Under the pieces are notes generated by a model. It searched no databases. It had not been told where the DNA came from and saw nothing but the letters and a program-made list of their open reading frames with translations. Source: JAKPAM01 sp047601745 (GTDB lineage Bacteria; Pseudomonadota; Gammaproteobacteria; Burkholderiales; Burkholderiaceae_E). From it: 64,000 nt of DNA. This document shows positions 8,928 through 17,797 of the stretch, piece after piece. The position numbers and the translations under genes were made by a program. The stretch lies in assembly GCA_047601745.1 (NCBI GenBank), contig JASGIS010000001.1, positions 3,348,001 through 3,412,000 of the forward strand. Direction: 5' to 3'. How positions within the stretch are numbered: position 1 is the first letter of the stretch; the number at the start of each line of letters is the position of its first letter.

Positions 8928-10493
8928 ATGTCCGAACCGCAATACCTCGGCGACCATGCGCGCCTGACGCCCGACAAACCCGCCGTCATCCACGGCGCTT
9001 CCGGCGCGACGATCACCTATCGCGAACTCGACGAGCGCTCGATGCGCCTCGCGCAGTACCTGCATCGGCTCGGCCTGCGGCGCGGCGACCACTTCGCGCT
9101 GGTGATGGAGAACCACCCGCGCTATTTCGAGGTCTGCTGGGCCGCGTATCGGTCGGGGCTGCTGGTCACGCCGGTCAATCGCTTCCTGACGCCCGCCGAG
9201 GCCCGCTACATCGTCCGCGACAGCGGTTCGCGCGTGCTGATCGGCTCGTACGCGATGCGCGAGCTGCTGGCGGCGATCGACGCGGGCGACGGCGCCGATG
9301 CCGGCCCGCTGCCGCTGCAGGCCAGGCTGATGATCGACGGCGTCGTGCCCGGATGGGACAGCTACGAGGACACCGTCGCCGCTTACCCCGCCGAGCCGCT
9401 CGAACCGCCGTGGATGGGCGGCGCGATGTTGTACAGCTCGGGCACGACCGGCCGTCCGAAGGGCATCATCCGCGCGCAGTCGCACGGCCTGGTCACCGAG
9501 GGGCCGGCGCGCCGCGAGCAGATGCGCGCTTATGGTTTCGGCACCGACTCGGTCTATCTGTCGCCGGCGCCGCTGTACCACGCGGCGCCGCTAGGTTATT
9601 CGATGAACGTGCAGTTCCTCGGCGGCACCGTCGTGTTCATGGACAGGTTCGATCCGGAGCAGGCGCTCGCGCTGATCGAACGCTATCGGGTCACGCACAG
9701 CCAGTGGGTGCCGACGATGTTCGTGCGGATGCTCAAGCTGCCCGACGAGCGCCGCCTGGCGTACGACCTGTCGAGCCTGAAGGTCGCGATCCACGCGGCC
9801 GCGCCCTGTCCGGTCGAGGTCAAGCGGCGGATGATCGACTGGTGGGGGCCGATCCTGTACGAGTACTACGGCGGCACCGAGGGCAACGGCGTCACGTCGA
9901 TCACGAGTCCCGAATGGCTCGCGCATCCGGGCTCGGTCGGCCGCGCGCTGATCGGCGAACTGCGGATCTGCGACGACGAAGGCAACGAGCTGCCGGTCGG
10001 CGAGACCGGGCTCGTCTACTTCGCGCGCGACGCGATGCCGTTCCACTACCACAACGATCCGGACAAGACGCGCGCGGCGCAGCACCCGCTGCATCCGACC
10101 TGGACCGCGCTGGGCGACATCGGCCGCATCGACGACGAAGGCTACCTGTATCTGACCGACCGCAAGTCGTTCATGATCATCTCCGGCGGCGTCAACATCT
10201 ATCCGCAGATGGTCGAGGACGCGCTGGCGCTGCATCCGAAGGTGGCCGACGTCGCCGTCATCGGCGTGCCCAATGCCGAGATGGGCGAGGAGGTCAAGGC
10301 CGTCGTCGAGCCGGCGCCGGGCGTCAGGGCCGATGCCGCACTGGCCGACGAACTGATCGCGTTCGCGCGAACGCGCGTCGCGCGCTACATGGTGCCGAGG
10401 TCGATCGATTTCGTCGACGCGCTGCCGCGCCTGCCGACCGGCAAGCTGCTCAAGCGTTCGCTGCGCGAGCGCTACTGGCGGCGCGACGCATGA
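8928..10493 (+). CDS. Acyl-CoA synthetase (AMP-binding, class I adenylate-forming)
   Basis: The 521-residue enzyme activates a carboxylic acid with ATP and CoA through an acyl-adenylate. The ATP loop SSGTTGRPKG is present, as are the YGGTEG motif and the C-terminal catalytic lysine region LPTGKLLKR. I chose the ATG at 8928 because AGGAG lies just before it and the protein then starts like its family; the reading frame also stays open upstream. The gene overlaps the following MarR gene by ATGA and faces the acyl-CoA dehydrogenase pair. The cluster therefore likely activates and begins oxidation of one carboxylic acid, whose identity is not visible. Confidence 0.94.
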   Translation: MSEPQYLGDHARLTPDKPAVIHGASGATITYRELDERSMRLAQYLHRLGLRRGDHFALVMENHPRYFEVCWAAYRSGLLVTPVNRFLTPAEARYIVRDSGSRVLIGSYAMRELLAAIDAGDGADAGPLPLQARLMIDGVVPGWDSYEDTVAAYPAEPLEPPWMGGAMLYSSGTTGRPKGIIRAQSHGLVTEGPARREQMRAYGFGTDSVYLSPAPLYHAAPLGYSMNVQFLGGTVVFMDRFDPEQALALIERYRVTHSQWVPTMFVRMLKLPDERRLAYDLSSLKVAIHAAAPCPVEVKRRMIDWWGPILYEYYGGTEGNGVTSITSPEWLAHPGSVGRALIGELRICDDEGNELPVGETGLVYFARDAMPFHYHNDPDKTRAAQHPLHPTWTALGDIGRIDDEGYLYLTDRKSFMIISGGVNIYPQMVEDALALHPKVADVAVIGVPNAEMGEEVKAVVEPAPGVRADAALADELIAFARTRVARYMVPRSIDFVDALPRLPTGKLLKRSLRERYWRRDA

Positions 10494-10951
10494 CGCGGCA
10501 GCGGGGCGCGACGGCGCCGACCGATCGCCAGCGCAAAGTCGCCGCGGTGCGCAGCATCGTCGCGGTGTTTCGCGAGTTCGAGCAGGTGGCGCGCCAGCAG
10601 GAGATGAGCCTCGCGCACTACCGGTTGCTGCTGTTCCTGCGCAATGGCCCGCAGCGCGCCGGCGAGATCGCCGCGTCGTCGCTGGTCGCCAAACCGACGG
10701 TGTCGCTGCAGTTCGCCGATCTGCGCGATCGCGGCTGGGTCGCCGCGCTGATCGATCCGCGCGACAAGCGCGCCAGCCGTCTCGAACTGACGCCGCAGGG
10801 GCGGGCGGCGATGGACAGTTTCGAAACGCGGCTCGTCGAAACGCTCGAATCGGCGACGCCGCCCGATTCGCACGAGGCCGTCATCGACGGCCTGAACCGC
10901 CTTTACCTGGCGTTGGGCGAGACGCGGGAACGGCGTCTGGGGCAACGTTGA
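10490..10951 (+). CDS. MarR-family transcriptional regulator
   Basis: The protein has 153 residues with a winged helix-turn-helix in the middle (RAGEIAASSLVAKPTVSLQFADLRDRG) and the wing signature DPRDKRASRLELT. Its start overlaps the stop of the acyl-CoA synthetase gene (ATGA), so the two are co-transcribed. MarR regulators of CoA-dependent pathways, such as BadR, CouR and FerR, are often released from DNA by an acyl-CoA thioester. By analogy this one probably binds the palindrome at 8798-8819 and senses the CoA ester made by the synthetase. That link is inference. Confidence 0.93.
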   Translation: MTRQRGATAPTDRQRKVAAVRSIVAVFREFEQVARQQEMSLAHYRLLLFLRNGPQRAGEIAASSLVAKPTVSLQFADLRDRGWVAALIDPRDKRASRLELTPQGRAAMDSFETRLVETLESATPPDSHEAVIDGLNRLYLALGETRERRLGQR

Positions 10952-11013
10952 TTCACGCCGGCGCACCGGCGCCGATGCACGGCGGCGTCCTGGCCGCCGT
11001 CGTCAGCTACCGG

Positions 11014-11451
11014 TCAGCTACCGGCGCGCTTGAACGCCGGCAGCATCTCGTCGCCGCGCGGTTCGAAGACGACTTCGAGCCGCATGTCGGCGGGCAGGGC
11101 GGCCGCGTCCGGAGGCAGGCCCACCAGCTTCGACATCATCCGCACGCCTTCGTCGAGTTCGACGACCGCGATCACGTACGGCGGTTCGCCGGCGCGGTCG
11201 GACGCCGGCACCGGCGGGTTCACGTACGAATGCAGACGGGCCTTGCCGCTGGCCCGCTTCCAGTCCAGGTCGACCGAGCCGCAGTCGGGGCAGCGCAGTC
11301 GCGGATACAGCATGTGGGTGCCGCAGGCCAGGCAGTGCTGCAGGCGCAGTTCGCCGTGGCGCGTGCCGGCCCAGAACGGGTCGAACGTCGGCGTCGCGGA
11401 AAATCCGGCCTTGGCCGGGCCGGCGGCCAGGCGGGCGGGGGTCGGGTTCAT
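11014..11451 (-). CDS. DUF35 / Zn-ribbon OB-fold acyl-CoA-associated protein
   Basis: The 145-residue protein has a rubredoxin-like zinc ribbon with two cysteine pairs (CLACG and CPDCG, spaced about 15 residues) followed by an OB-fold containing the conserved YVIAVVELDEG stretch. Proteins of this family usually partner with a thiolase or hydratase and hold acyl-CoA substrates, for example beside lipid-transfer-type thiolases in steroid side-chain cleavage. No thiolase gene is adjacent here. The start at 11451 is supported by AGGAG upstream; an upstream in-frame extension has no such support. Confidence 0.9.
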   Translation of the reverse strand: MNPTPARLAAGPAKAGFSATPTFDPFWAGTRHGELRLQHCLACGTHMLYPRLRCPDCGSVDLDWKRASGKARLHSYVNPPVPASDRAGEPPYVIAVVELDEGVRMMSKLVGLPPDAAALPADMRLEVVFEPRGDEMLPAFKRAGS

Positions 11452-11611
11452 CGATGTCTCCTCATCGCCGGTCCGGCGTGACGTGATCGTCGGCGGTGGC
11501 CATCGTCGCCGGCGGGGCCGGACGCGGGTCATCTCATCGACGCGAACGGCAAGCATAACCGTTTTGGGCGGTACCGGAGCAATCCCGCGTCCCGCCGGTG
11601 CCGAACCGGGG

Positions 11612-12616
11612 TTATTTCGGATCGGCGTCGATCTGGCGAACCAGCGTCCGGTAGCGCTCGGTCTCGGACGCGATCAGTGCGGCGAGCTGCTCGCCGCCGC
11701 TGCCGACGATCTCGCTGGCGCCCTGTTCGGCGTTGTACTTCGCGTATTCGGGCGACCTGATCGCCTGGATCAGCGCGGCCTCGAGCTTGCGCGCGATCGG
11801 GTCGGGCGTCTTGCCGTGCACGCCGAAACCGATCCACACGTACAGGTCGTAGTTCGGCAGCACCGTCTCGGCGACCGTCGGCACGTCGGGCAGCCGCGGA
11901 TGGCGCGCGCGTCCGGTGACGGCCAGCGGGCGCAGCTTGCCGCCCTGGATCAGCGGCAGCGCGCCGGTCATGTCGGTCAGCGCGACGTCGATCGTGCCGC
12001 CGATGACGTCGTTGATCGCCTGCGCCGCGCCCTTGTAGGCGACGTGATTGAACTTGATGCCCAGCGGCCGCTCGAGCGAGATCGCGCCGAGCCGGTAATG
12101 ATGGCCGTAGTTGGACATGCTGACGCGGCCGGGGCCGACGCGCGCCGCGTCGACGACGTCCTTCATCGAGGTCAGCGGTCCGTCGGGGCGCGTGACGAAC
12201 ACCGCGAAGCTGCGCGTGATCGTCGCCAGCGGACGGATGTCCTTCTGCGCGTCATAAGGCAGGTCCTTCTGCAGCACCGGGTTGATGACGACCGCCGACG
12301 GCGACAGCATCAGGATCGAATGGCCGTCGGGCGGTGCGCCCAGCAGGCTCTGCACGGCGATCAGCATGTCCGCGCCCGGACGGTTCTCGGCGATCGCCGG
12401 CTGGCCGAGGATCGCCGACGTCCGGTCGGCCAGGAAGCGCGTCGTCGAGTCCGCGCCGCTGCCCGGCCCCAGCGGCACGATGAAGCGCAGCGGCTTGTTC
12501 GGATACGTGTCCGCCTGCGCGCGCGCCGCGGCCGGCATCCATAGCGGAGCGGTCAGCGCGGCCGCGGCGAGCCGGCGGCGAACGGTATCGGGGGAATCGG
12601 GCCGGGGGCGGCGCAT
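11612..12616 (-). CDS. Bug-family (TctC-like) periplasmic solute-binding protein
   Basis: This 334-residue protein has an N-terminal signal peptide with an arginine cluster (TVRRRLAAAAL) and a cleavage region near ARAQA. Family hallmarks are YPNKPLRFIVP, the ligand loop GPGSGADSTTRFLA and the KLRPLAVT segment. Bug proteins bind carboxylates such as tricarboxylates, amino acids or aromatic acids, and may serve TctAB-type transporters or act as sensors. They are greatly multiplied in Burkholderiales. No TctA or TctB permease is adjacent, so this is an orphan whose ligand is unknown. Confidence 0.94.
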   Translation of the reverse strand: MRRPRPDSPDTVRRRLAAAALTAPLWMPAAARAQADTYPNKPLRFIVPLGPGSGADSTTRFLADRTSAILGQPAIAENRPGADMLIAVQSLLGAPPDGHSILMLSPSAVVINPVLQKDLPYDAQKDIRPLATITRSFAVFVTRPDGPLTSMKDVVDAARVGPGRVSMSNYGHHYRLGAISLERPLGIKFNHVAYKGAAQAINDVIGGTIDVALTDMTGALPLIQGGKLRPLAVTGRARHPRLPDVPTVAETVLPNYDLYVWIGFGVHGKTPDPIARKLEAALIQAIRSPEYAKYNAEQGASEIVGSGGEQLAALIASETERYRTLVRQIDADPK

Positions 12617-12701
12617 CGGTGTCTCCTTGCGGGCTTATCGAAATCGGTTGCGGCCATTCTAAGGTAGGCTTGCGATCGCTCGTCCGCGCATAATCGGAGC
12701 C

Positions 12702-13604
12702 GTGTCGTCGATCGAAACTTCCGCCGGCTTGTGCTCGCATCACCGTCTCGCCTGCCGTCTGCCGCTCGATTGGGATCACCTGCGCGACTTCCTTCGCTCG
12801 CGGGCGATTCCCGGCGTCGAGGCGGTCGACGCCGACGGCTACCGGCGCGTCGTCGCGCTGCCGCCGGGCGAGGGCCGCGCCGAACCGGCGATCGGCTGGC
12901 TGATCGCGCGGCCTTCGCTTCGGCTGCGGGCGCCGGGCATCGGGGTGATCGACCTCGTGCTGTCGGCCTCGCTGTCGGAGCGGCGCGGCGAGTGCCGGCG
13001 ACGCGCCCGCCGTCTGCTCGACCTGCGCGCGTCGCCGGCGGCCGTCGCGTCGGTGCTCGGCGCGTTGGCTCGGGACGGGCCGGGCGTTCGCGTGCCGGGC
13101 GCGTTCGACGGCTTCGAGCTGGCGGTGCGCGCGATCCTGGGCCAGCAGATCACCGTCAAGGCCGCCGGCACGCTCAGCGGCCGCTTCGCGGCGCGTTTCG
13201 GCGCGCCGGCGGCCACGCCGTTCGCCGATCTGGACCGCGCGTTTCCGGCGGCGGCGGCGATCGCCGGACGGACCGTCGACGACATCGCGTCGCTGGGCAT
13301 CATCGCCGCCCGCGCGCGCTCGATCCTCGCGCTGGCCCGGGCGATCGACGACGGCCGGCTGCGCCTGGATCCGGCGCGGCCGGTCGACGACACGATCCGC
13401 GCGCTGCGCGCGTTGCCCGGCATCGGCGACTGGACCGCGCAATACATCGCGATGCGGGCGCTCGGCTGCCCGGATGCGTTCCCGGCCGGCGATCTGATCG
13501 TGCGTCGCCGGCTCGGCGTGCAGACCGCCGCGCAGGCGCTCGCGCGCGCCGAAGCCTGGCGGCCCTGGCGCGCGTACGCGGTCATGCACTTATGGAAGGG
13601 CTAG
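12702..13604 (+). CDS. alkA: DNA-3-methyladenine glycosylase II (AlkA-like)
   Basis: The 300-residue protein removes alkylated bases from DNA in base-excision repair. It has an AlkA N-terminal domain followed by the glycosylase core starting at GFELAVRAILGQQITVKAA. The helix-hairpin-helix is ALPGIGDWTAQYIAM, and the catalytic aspartate is Asp264 in FPAGDLIV. The GTG start follows CGGAG. In many Burkholderiales this domain is fused behind an Ada-type regulator, but here it stands alone. It converges with the following ABC ATPase gene. Confidence 0.92.
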   Translation: MSSIETSAGLCSHHRLACRLPLDWDHLRDFLRSRAIPGVEAVDADGYRRVVALPPGEGRAEPAIGWLIARPSLRLRAPGIGVIDLVLSASLSERRGECRRRARRLLDLRASPAAVASVLGALARDGPGVRVPGAFDGFELAVRAILGQQITVKAAGTLSGRFAARFGAPAATPFADLDRAFPAAAAIAGRTVDDIASLGIIAARARSILALARAIDDGRLRLDPARPVDDTIRALRALPGIGDWTAQYIAMRALGCPDAFPAGDLIVRRRLGVQTAAQALARAEAWRPWRAYAVMHLWKG

Positions 13605-13677
13605 AGCTGTTCACTCCAAGACCGAGTCGACGCCGAAGGACGCGCGCCGGACAGGGCGCAGGCCCGGCGTCGCTTCA

Positions 13678-14787
13678 TCATGCGGCGCTCGCCGATGCGT
13701 GGCGGCCCGGATCCGGACCCGGACTCAGTCCCAGGCGTTCGCCGCTGTCCGCGTCGAACACGTGGATCTGTTCCGGATCGGGCCGCAGCGAGATCACGTC
13801 GCCGGCGCGCATCGACGGGCGCTCGCGCATCGCGACCGTCAGGCCTTCGTCGCCGAGGCGGCAGATCAGATGGGTGTCGGCGCCGGTCGGTTCGACGACC
13901 TGGATCCGGGCGCGGATCGCGCCGTCGCCGAGCATCAGGTGCTCGGGGCGGATGCCGACGCGGACCTGCAGGCCGTCGGCGATACCGGCGGCCGCCAGCG
14001 CCGGTACCGGCACCCGCGCGCCGTCGGCCAGCCGCACCTCGGCGCCGTGCACGGTGCCGGCCAGCAGGTTCATCGCCGGCGAACCGATGAAGCCGGCCAC
14101 GAAGGTGTTGGCCGGACGGTCGTAGAGTTCGAGCGGCGTGCCGATCTGCGCGACGCGGCCGTCGCGCATCACGACGATCCGGTCGGCCATCGTCATCGCC
14201 TCGATCTGGTCGTGCGTCACGTAGATCGACGTCGTGCGCAGCCGCTGGTGCAGCGCCTTGATCTCGGTGCGCATCTGCACGCGCAGCTTGGCGTCGAGGT
14301 TCGACAGCGGCTCGTCGAACAGGAATACCTGCGGCTGGCGCACGATCGCGCGGCCCATCGCGACGCGCTGGCGCTGTCCGCCGGACAACTGGCGCGGATA
14401 GCGGTCCAGGTACTTCGTCAGGTCGAGGATCGCCGCCGCCTCGGTGACGCGGGCCTCGATCTCGGCCTTCGGGCGCCGCGCCAGCATCAGCGAGAACGCC
14501 ATGTTCTCGCGCACCTTCATGTGCGGATACAGCGCGTAGTTCTGGAACACCATCGCGACGTCGCGATCCTTCGGCTGCACGTCGTTGACGACGCGGTCGC
14601 CGATCCGGATCCGGCCGGCGGTGGTGTCCTCGAGGCCGGCGATCATCCTGAGCAGCGTCGACTTGCCGCAGCCCGATGGCCCGACGAGCACGCAGAACTC
14701 GCCGTCGTCGATCGATACGTCGACGTCGTGGACGACCCGCGTCGAGCCGAATGCCTTGCTGACCTGCTCGATCGTGACCGATGCCAA
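13678..14787 (-). CDS. Sugar-type ABC transporter ATP-binding protein (UgpC/MalK-like)
   Basis: The 369-residue ATPase energises uptake by carbohydrate or glycerol-phosphate importers. Walker A is GPSGCGKST, the signature LSGGQRQRVAMGRA, Walker B VFLFDEPLSNLDA, and the switch histidine lies in VTHDQ. A TOBE-type C-terminal regulatory domain occupies the last 120 or so residues. I chose a TTG start at 14787: GAGGAG lies just upstream, the protein then starts as relatives do, and the length fits. Upstream ATG starts would add an unlikely 57 residues. No permease or binding-protein genes are adjacent, so it may serve one or more importers encoded elsewhere, as MsiK does in actinobacteria. Confidence 0.88.
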   Translation of the reverse strand: MASVTIEQVSKAFGSTRVVHDVDVSIDDGEFCVLVGPSGCGKSTLLRMIAGLEDTTAGRIRIGDRVVNDVQPKDRDVAMVFQNYALYPHMKVRENMAFSLMLARRPKAEIEARVTEAAAILDLTKYLDRYPRQLSGGQRQRVAMGRAIVRQPQVFLFDEPLSNLDAKLRVQMRTEIKALHQRLRTTSIYVTHDQIEAMTMADRIVVMRDGRVAQIGTPLELYDRPANTFVAGFIGSPAMNLLAGTVHGAEVRLADGARVPVPALAAAGIADGLQVRVGIRPEHLMLGDGAIRARIQVVEPTGADTHLICRLGDEGLTVAMRERPSMRAGDVISLRPDPEQIHVFDADSGERLGLSPGPDPGRHASASAA

Positions 14788-14997
14788 CGGAACTCCTCGG
14801 GAGAACGTCGCCTCGTGGGCGATGCCGGACGGATGCGGATGATGCGGATCGTACGACGATATGGCGACGGTTTCGAGTACGGGTTCTCCGGCATCGGGTG
14901 AAACCCTCTGGCGGACGCCTGTGCGCCCGGCGGTTTGGAAGGTGCGGGCGGCTCGCACGACAATGCGGCTTTCGCCGATTGCGTCAGGAGTGCTTCC

Positions 14998-15765
14998 ATG
15001 TCAACCAGCGGCCGCCCGAGCCCGCCGATTCCGTTTGCTCTTTGCGCGTCGCCGGCCTCGCGGCGCCGGGCGCTGGGCCGGGTGCTGGCGGTGGGCATGG
15101 CCGTCGCCGCCGCGGGGCTGCCCGCGGGCACGCGCGCCGCGGCCGGCCTCGATGCGTTCACCAATGCCGATGCCGCGGCCGCGCTGCGGCAGGCGCTCGA
15201 CAAGGGCGCCAGCGCGGCCGTCGCGCAACTGGGCGCCGCCGGTGGTTTCCTGCGCGACGAGAAGGTACGGATTCCGCTGCCCGACGGGTTGCGCCAGGGC
15301 GAGAAGCTGCTGCGTCTGGCTGGCCGCGGCGACGACCTGGACCGGCTCGTCGAGACGATGAACCGGGCCGCCGAGATGGCGGTCGCGCAGGCCAGGCCGC
15401 TGCTGATCGATGCGGTGCGGCGGCTGTCGGTGCAGGACGCCAAGGCGATCCTGACCGGCGGCGAGGACGCGGTCACCGAATACTTCAAGGCCCGGACGCA
15501 CGAGCCGCTGACGGCGAAGTTCCTGCCGATCGTCGAACAGAACGTCGGCAAGCTGGGGCTGGCGCGCCAGTACAACGCGCTGGCCGACAAGGCCGGCACG
15601 ATCGGCCTGGTCAAGGGCGACGCGGCCAGCGTCCAGCAGTACGTGACCGCCAAGGCGCTGGACGGCCTGTACCGCGTGCTGGCCGAGCAGGAGCGGCAGA
15701 TCCGGCAGGACCCGCTGGCCACCGGCAGCAAGCTGATCGGCCGCGTGTTCGGCGCGATGCGTTGA
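14998..15765 (+). CDS. DUF4197 family secreted protein
   Basis: The 255-residue protein starts with a signal-peptide-like region (arginines, then VLAVGMAVAAAGLPAGTRAAAG). A helical domain follows with features of DUF4197: ALRQALDKGASAAVAQLG, DVV-less FLRDEKVRIPLP, and the C-terminal KLIGRVFG. The start follows AGGAG. Function is unknown in the family. It is a single gene between an orphan ABC ATPase and a convergent MFS gene. Confidence 0.85.
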   Translation: MSTSGRPSPPIPFALCASPASRRRALGRVLAVGMAVAAAGLPAGTRAAAGLDAFTNADAAAALRQALDKGASAAVAQLGAAGGFLRDEKVRIPLPDGLRQGEKLLRLAGRGDDLDRLVETMNRAAEMAVAQARPLLIDAVRRLSVQDAKAILTGGEDAVTEYFKARTHEPLTAKFLPIVEQNVGKLGLARQYNALADKAGTIGLVKGDAASVQQYVTAKALDGLYRVLAEQERQIRQDPLATGSKLIGRVFGAMR

Positions 15766-15803
15766 CAGCGATCGCGCCACTCAAGCCCGGCTCGTGCGAG
15801 CAG

Positions 15804-15819
15804 GCCTGATCGCGCGATC
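15804..15819. repeat. Short palindrome between convergent genes
   Basis: TGATCGCGCGATCA is a self-complementary 14-mer in the 71-base gap between the DUF4197 and MFS stops. A partial second copy (CGCGATCAGG) overlaps the MFS stop region. It could help terminate transcription from either side, but no T-run follows. Confidence 0.4.
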
Positions 15820-15836
15820 AGACCCAACTCGCGCGA

Positions 15837-17036
15837 TCAGGCCGCCTGGCCGGCGTGCCGGGCGCGCGTGGCCAGCATCGTCACCACCAGCCCGAACGCC
15901 ATCGTCGCCGACGCGACCCAGGGCAGCGCGCCGGCGCCGAACAGCGCGACGCCCGCGCCCCCCAGGCTCGCGCCGACGGTCTGCCCGGCGTACATGCACG
16001 AGGAATTGAGCGCGATCGACACCGGCGCCAGCGGCGGGCTCGCCTGGTACAGCCGCGCCTGCTGGGCCGAGTTCGTCGAGAACGTGCCGAGCCCCCACAG
16101 CACGATGCTGCCGAACAGCAGCGGCCAGGCCAGCGCCGTGGCGGCGGCCATGTCGCGCAGCCCCCACAGCAGCAGCCCGGCGAGCATCGCGCAGACCGAT
16201 ACCAGCACCGCGTGATCGGCGCCGAGCCGGTCGATCCTGCGGGTCGCGATCACGTTGCCGATGACGCCGAACAGGCCGAACATCACCATCAGGCCGGCGA
16301 TCGCCGCGCTGCGCGAGCCGGTGATCGCGTCGAGCAGCGGCGTGATGTAGGTCAGCAGTACGAACTGTCCGGCGGCCGTCGTCAGCGTGACCGCCAGTAC
16401 CAGCACCAGCCGCCGGCTGCCGAACACGCCGGACCACGCCGCTCGTCCGATCGGCTGCACGAAGAGCCCGCGCGGCGTGACGAAGGCCACCCACAGCGAG
16501 GCGGCCAGCGACAGCACGGCGATCAGCGCGAAGCCCGCCCGCCAGCCGAAATGGGCGGCGATCAGCGCGCCGGCCGGCATGCCCAGCACGGCGGCCAGCG
16601 ACCAGCCGACCATCAGCGTGGCCAGCGCCGCGCCCTGCCGTTCGCGCGGGATCAGCAGCGCGACCGACGCGGCCGCCTGCGGCGTGAAGACCGCCACGCC
16701 CAGCAGCGCCAGCGAGCGCAACAGCAGCAGCGTCAGGTAGTCGGGCGCCAGCGCGCAGGCCGCATGGCCGAGCGCGAACAGTGCGGTCGCCGTGACCAGC
16801 AGCCGCCGCCGCTCGATGCGCGCGGTCAGCAGGGCCAGCGCCGGCGCGCCGACGGCCAGCACCAGTCCGGGGATCGCGACGAGCTGGCCCGCCTTGGCCA
16901 GCGACACCGACAGCGAAGACGCCAGGACGTTCAGCATGCCGGTGGCGATCATCACGCCGGTGCCCAGCACGAAGTTGCCGAATACGTAAGCGGCGATCAT
17001 CGCGCCGGTGCGGGGCGACGAGGTCGTCATGCGCAT
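15837..17036 (-). CDS. MFS transporter, drug/sugar efflux type
   Basis: The 399-residue protein has about 12 hydrophobic helices and the layout of AraJ/YdhP-type exporters, including the loop-2/3 region TARIERRRLL and the PxxxA-rich helix containing LMVGWSLAAVLGMPAGALI. These carriers use the proton gradient to expel drugs, sugars or amino acids. Substrate is not predictable. A GDT1-family gene lies upstream in the same direction, with 31 bases between the two, so they may be co-transcribed. Confidence 0.9.
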   Translation of the reverse strand: MRMTTSSPRTGAMIAAYVFGNFVLGTGVMIATGMLNVLASSLSVSLAKAGQLVAIPGLVLAVGAPALALLTARIERRRLLVTATALFALGHAACALAPDYLTLLLLRSLALLGVAVFTPQAAASVALLIPRERQGAALATLMVGWSLAAVLGMPAGALIAAHFGWRAGFALIAVLSLAASLWVAFVTPRGLFVQPIGRAAWSGVFGSRRLVLVLAVTLTTAAGQFVLLTYITPLLDAITGSRSAAIAGLMVMFGLFGVIGNVIATRRIDRLGADHAVLVSVCAMLAGLLLWGLRDMAAATALAWPLLFGSIVLWGLGTFSTNSAQQARLYQASPPLAPVSIALNSSCMYAGQTVGASLGGAGVALFGAGALPWVASATMAFGLVVTMLATRARHAGQAA

Positions 17037-17067
17037 CCCCTCGCCGCGCGCCGCGCGGCCGCGCGGA

Positions 17068-17643
17068 TCACAGCAGCCCGTCCGCGCCGCCCGCCAGCGT
17101 CGCCACGCCGATCGCCGCGAAGATCACCGCCGCCACGCCGTGGACCAGGCGCACCGGCAAGCGGTGCGCGAGCTTCTCGCCGATGAACACGGCCGGCACG
17201 TTGGCCAGCATCATGCCGATCGTCGTGCCGGCGACGACGGCGGCGACCGAGTCGAAGCGGGCACCCAGCGCGACCGTCGCGATCTGCGTCTTGTCGCCCA
17301 TCTCGGCCAGGAAGAACGTGCCCAGCGTCGTGCCGAACACGCCCAGCCGCGGCTTCATCCGCAGGTCGGCATCGTCGACCCGGTCGGGAATCAGGATCCA
17401 CAGCGCCATCGCGATGAACGACAGGCCCAGGCTCCATCGCAGCGCCGCCGGCGACAGCATCGAGCCGATCCACGCGCCGGCCACGCCGGCCATCGAGTGG
17501 TTGAACGTCGTCGCCACCAGGATGCCGGCGATGATCGGCCACGGCCGCCGATAGCGGGCCGCGAGGACGAACGACAGCAACTGCGTCTTGTCGCCGATCT
17601 CGGCCAGGGCGACGACGCCGATCGATATGAGGAGGGATTCCAT
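17068..17643 (-). CDS. GDT1/TMEM165 (UPF0016) family cation exporter
   Basis: The 191-residue membrane protein has two homologous halves, each with the family signature: EIGDKTQ in the first and EMGDKTQ in the second. Bacterial members (MneA/MntX type) export manganese, and eukaryotic ones move Mn2+ or Ca2+ against protons. I prefer the internal ATG at 17643 because relatives begin with this sequence and a 14-residue longer form has no better ribosome site. Bacterial manganese exporters are often governed by a yybP-ykoY riboswitch; I looked upstream and did not recognise one. Confidence 0.9.
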   Translation of the reverse strand: MESLLISIGVVALAEIGDKTQLLSFVLAARYRRPWPIIAGILVATTFNHSMAGVAGAWIGSMLSPAALRWSLGLSFIAMALWILIPDRVDDADLRMKPRLGVFGTTLGTFFLAEMGDKTQIATVALGARFDSVAAVVAGTTIGMMLANVPAVFIGEKLAHRLPVRLVHGVAAVIFAAIGVATLAGGADGLL

Positions 17644-17797
17644 TGCGCGATACTGGCCGCGCAAGCACGGGCGATCGCGGGTCATCCATTACAATCCGAC
17701 CCGAACGGATGTCCGCTTCAGCGATCTCGTGCCCGGCGTGCGGGAGGGGGGCAGGGCGTTTCAAGATTCGGATTCTAGCGGTAACTGAGGAGATGAA

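Noticed and set aside
17644..17797. yybP-ykoY manganese riboswitch before the GDT1 exporter
   Set aside because: The family often has one, but the conserved loops of that riboswitch are not present in this short spacer.
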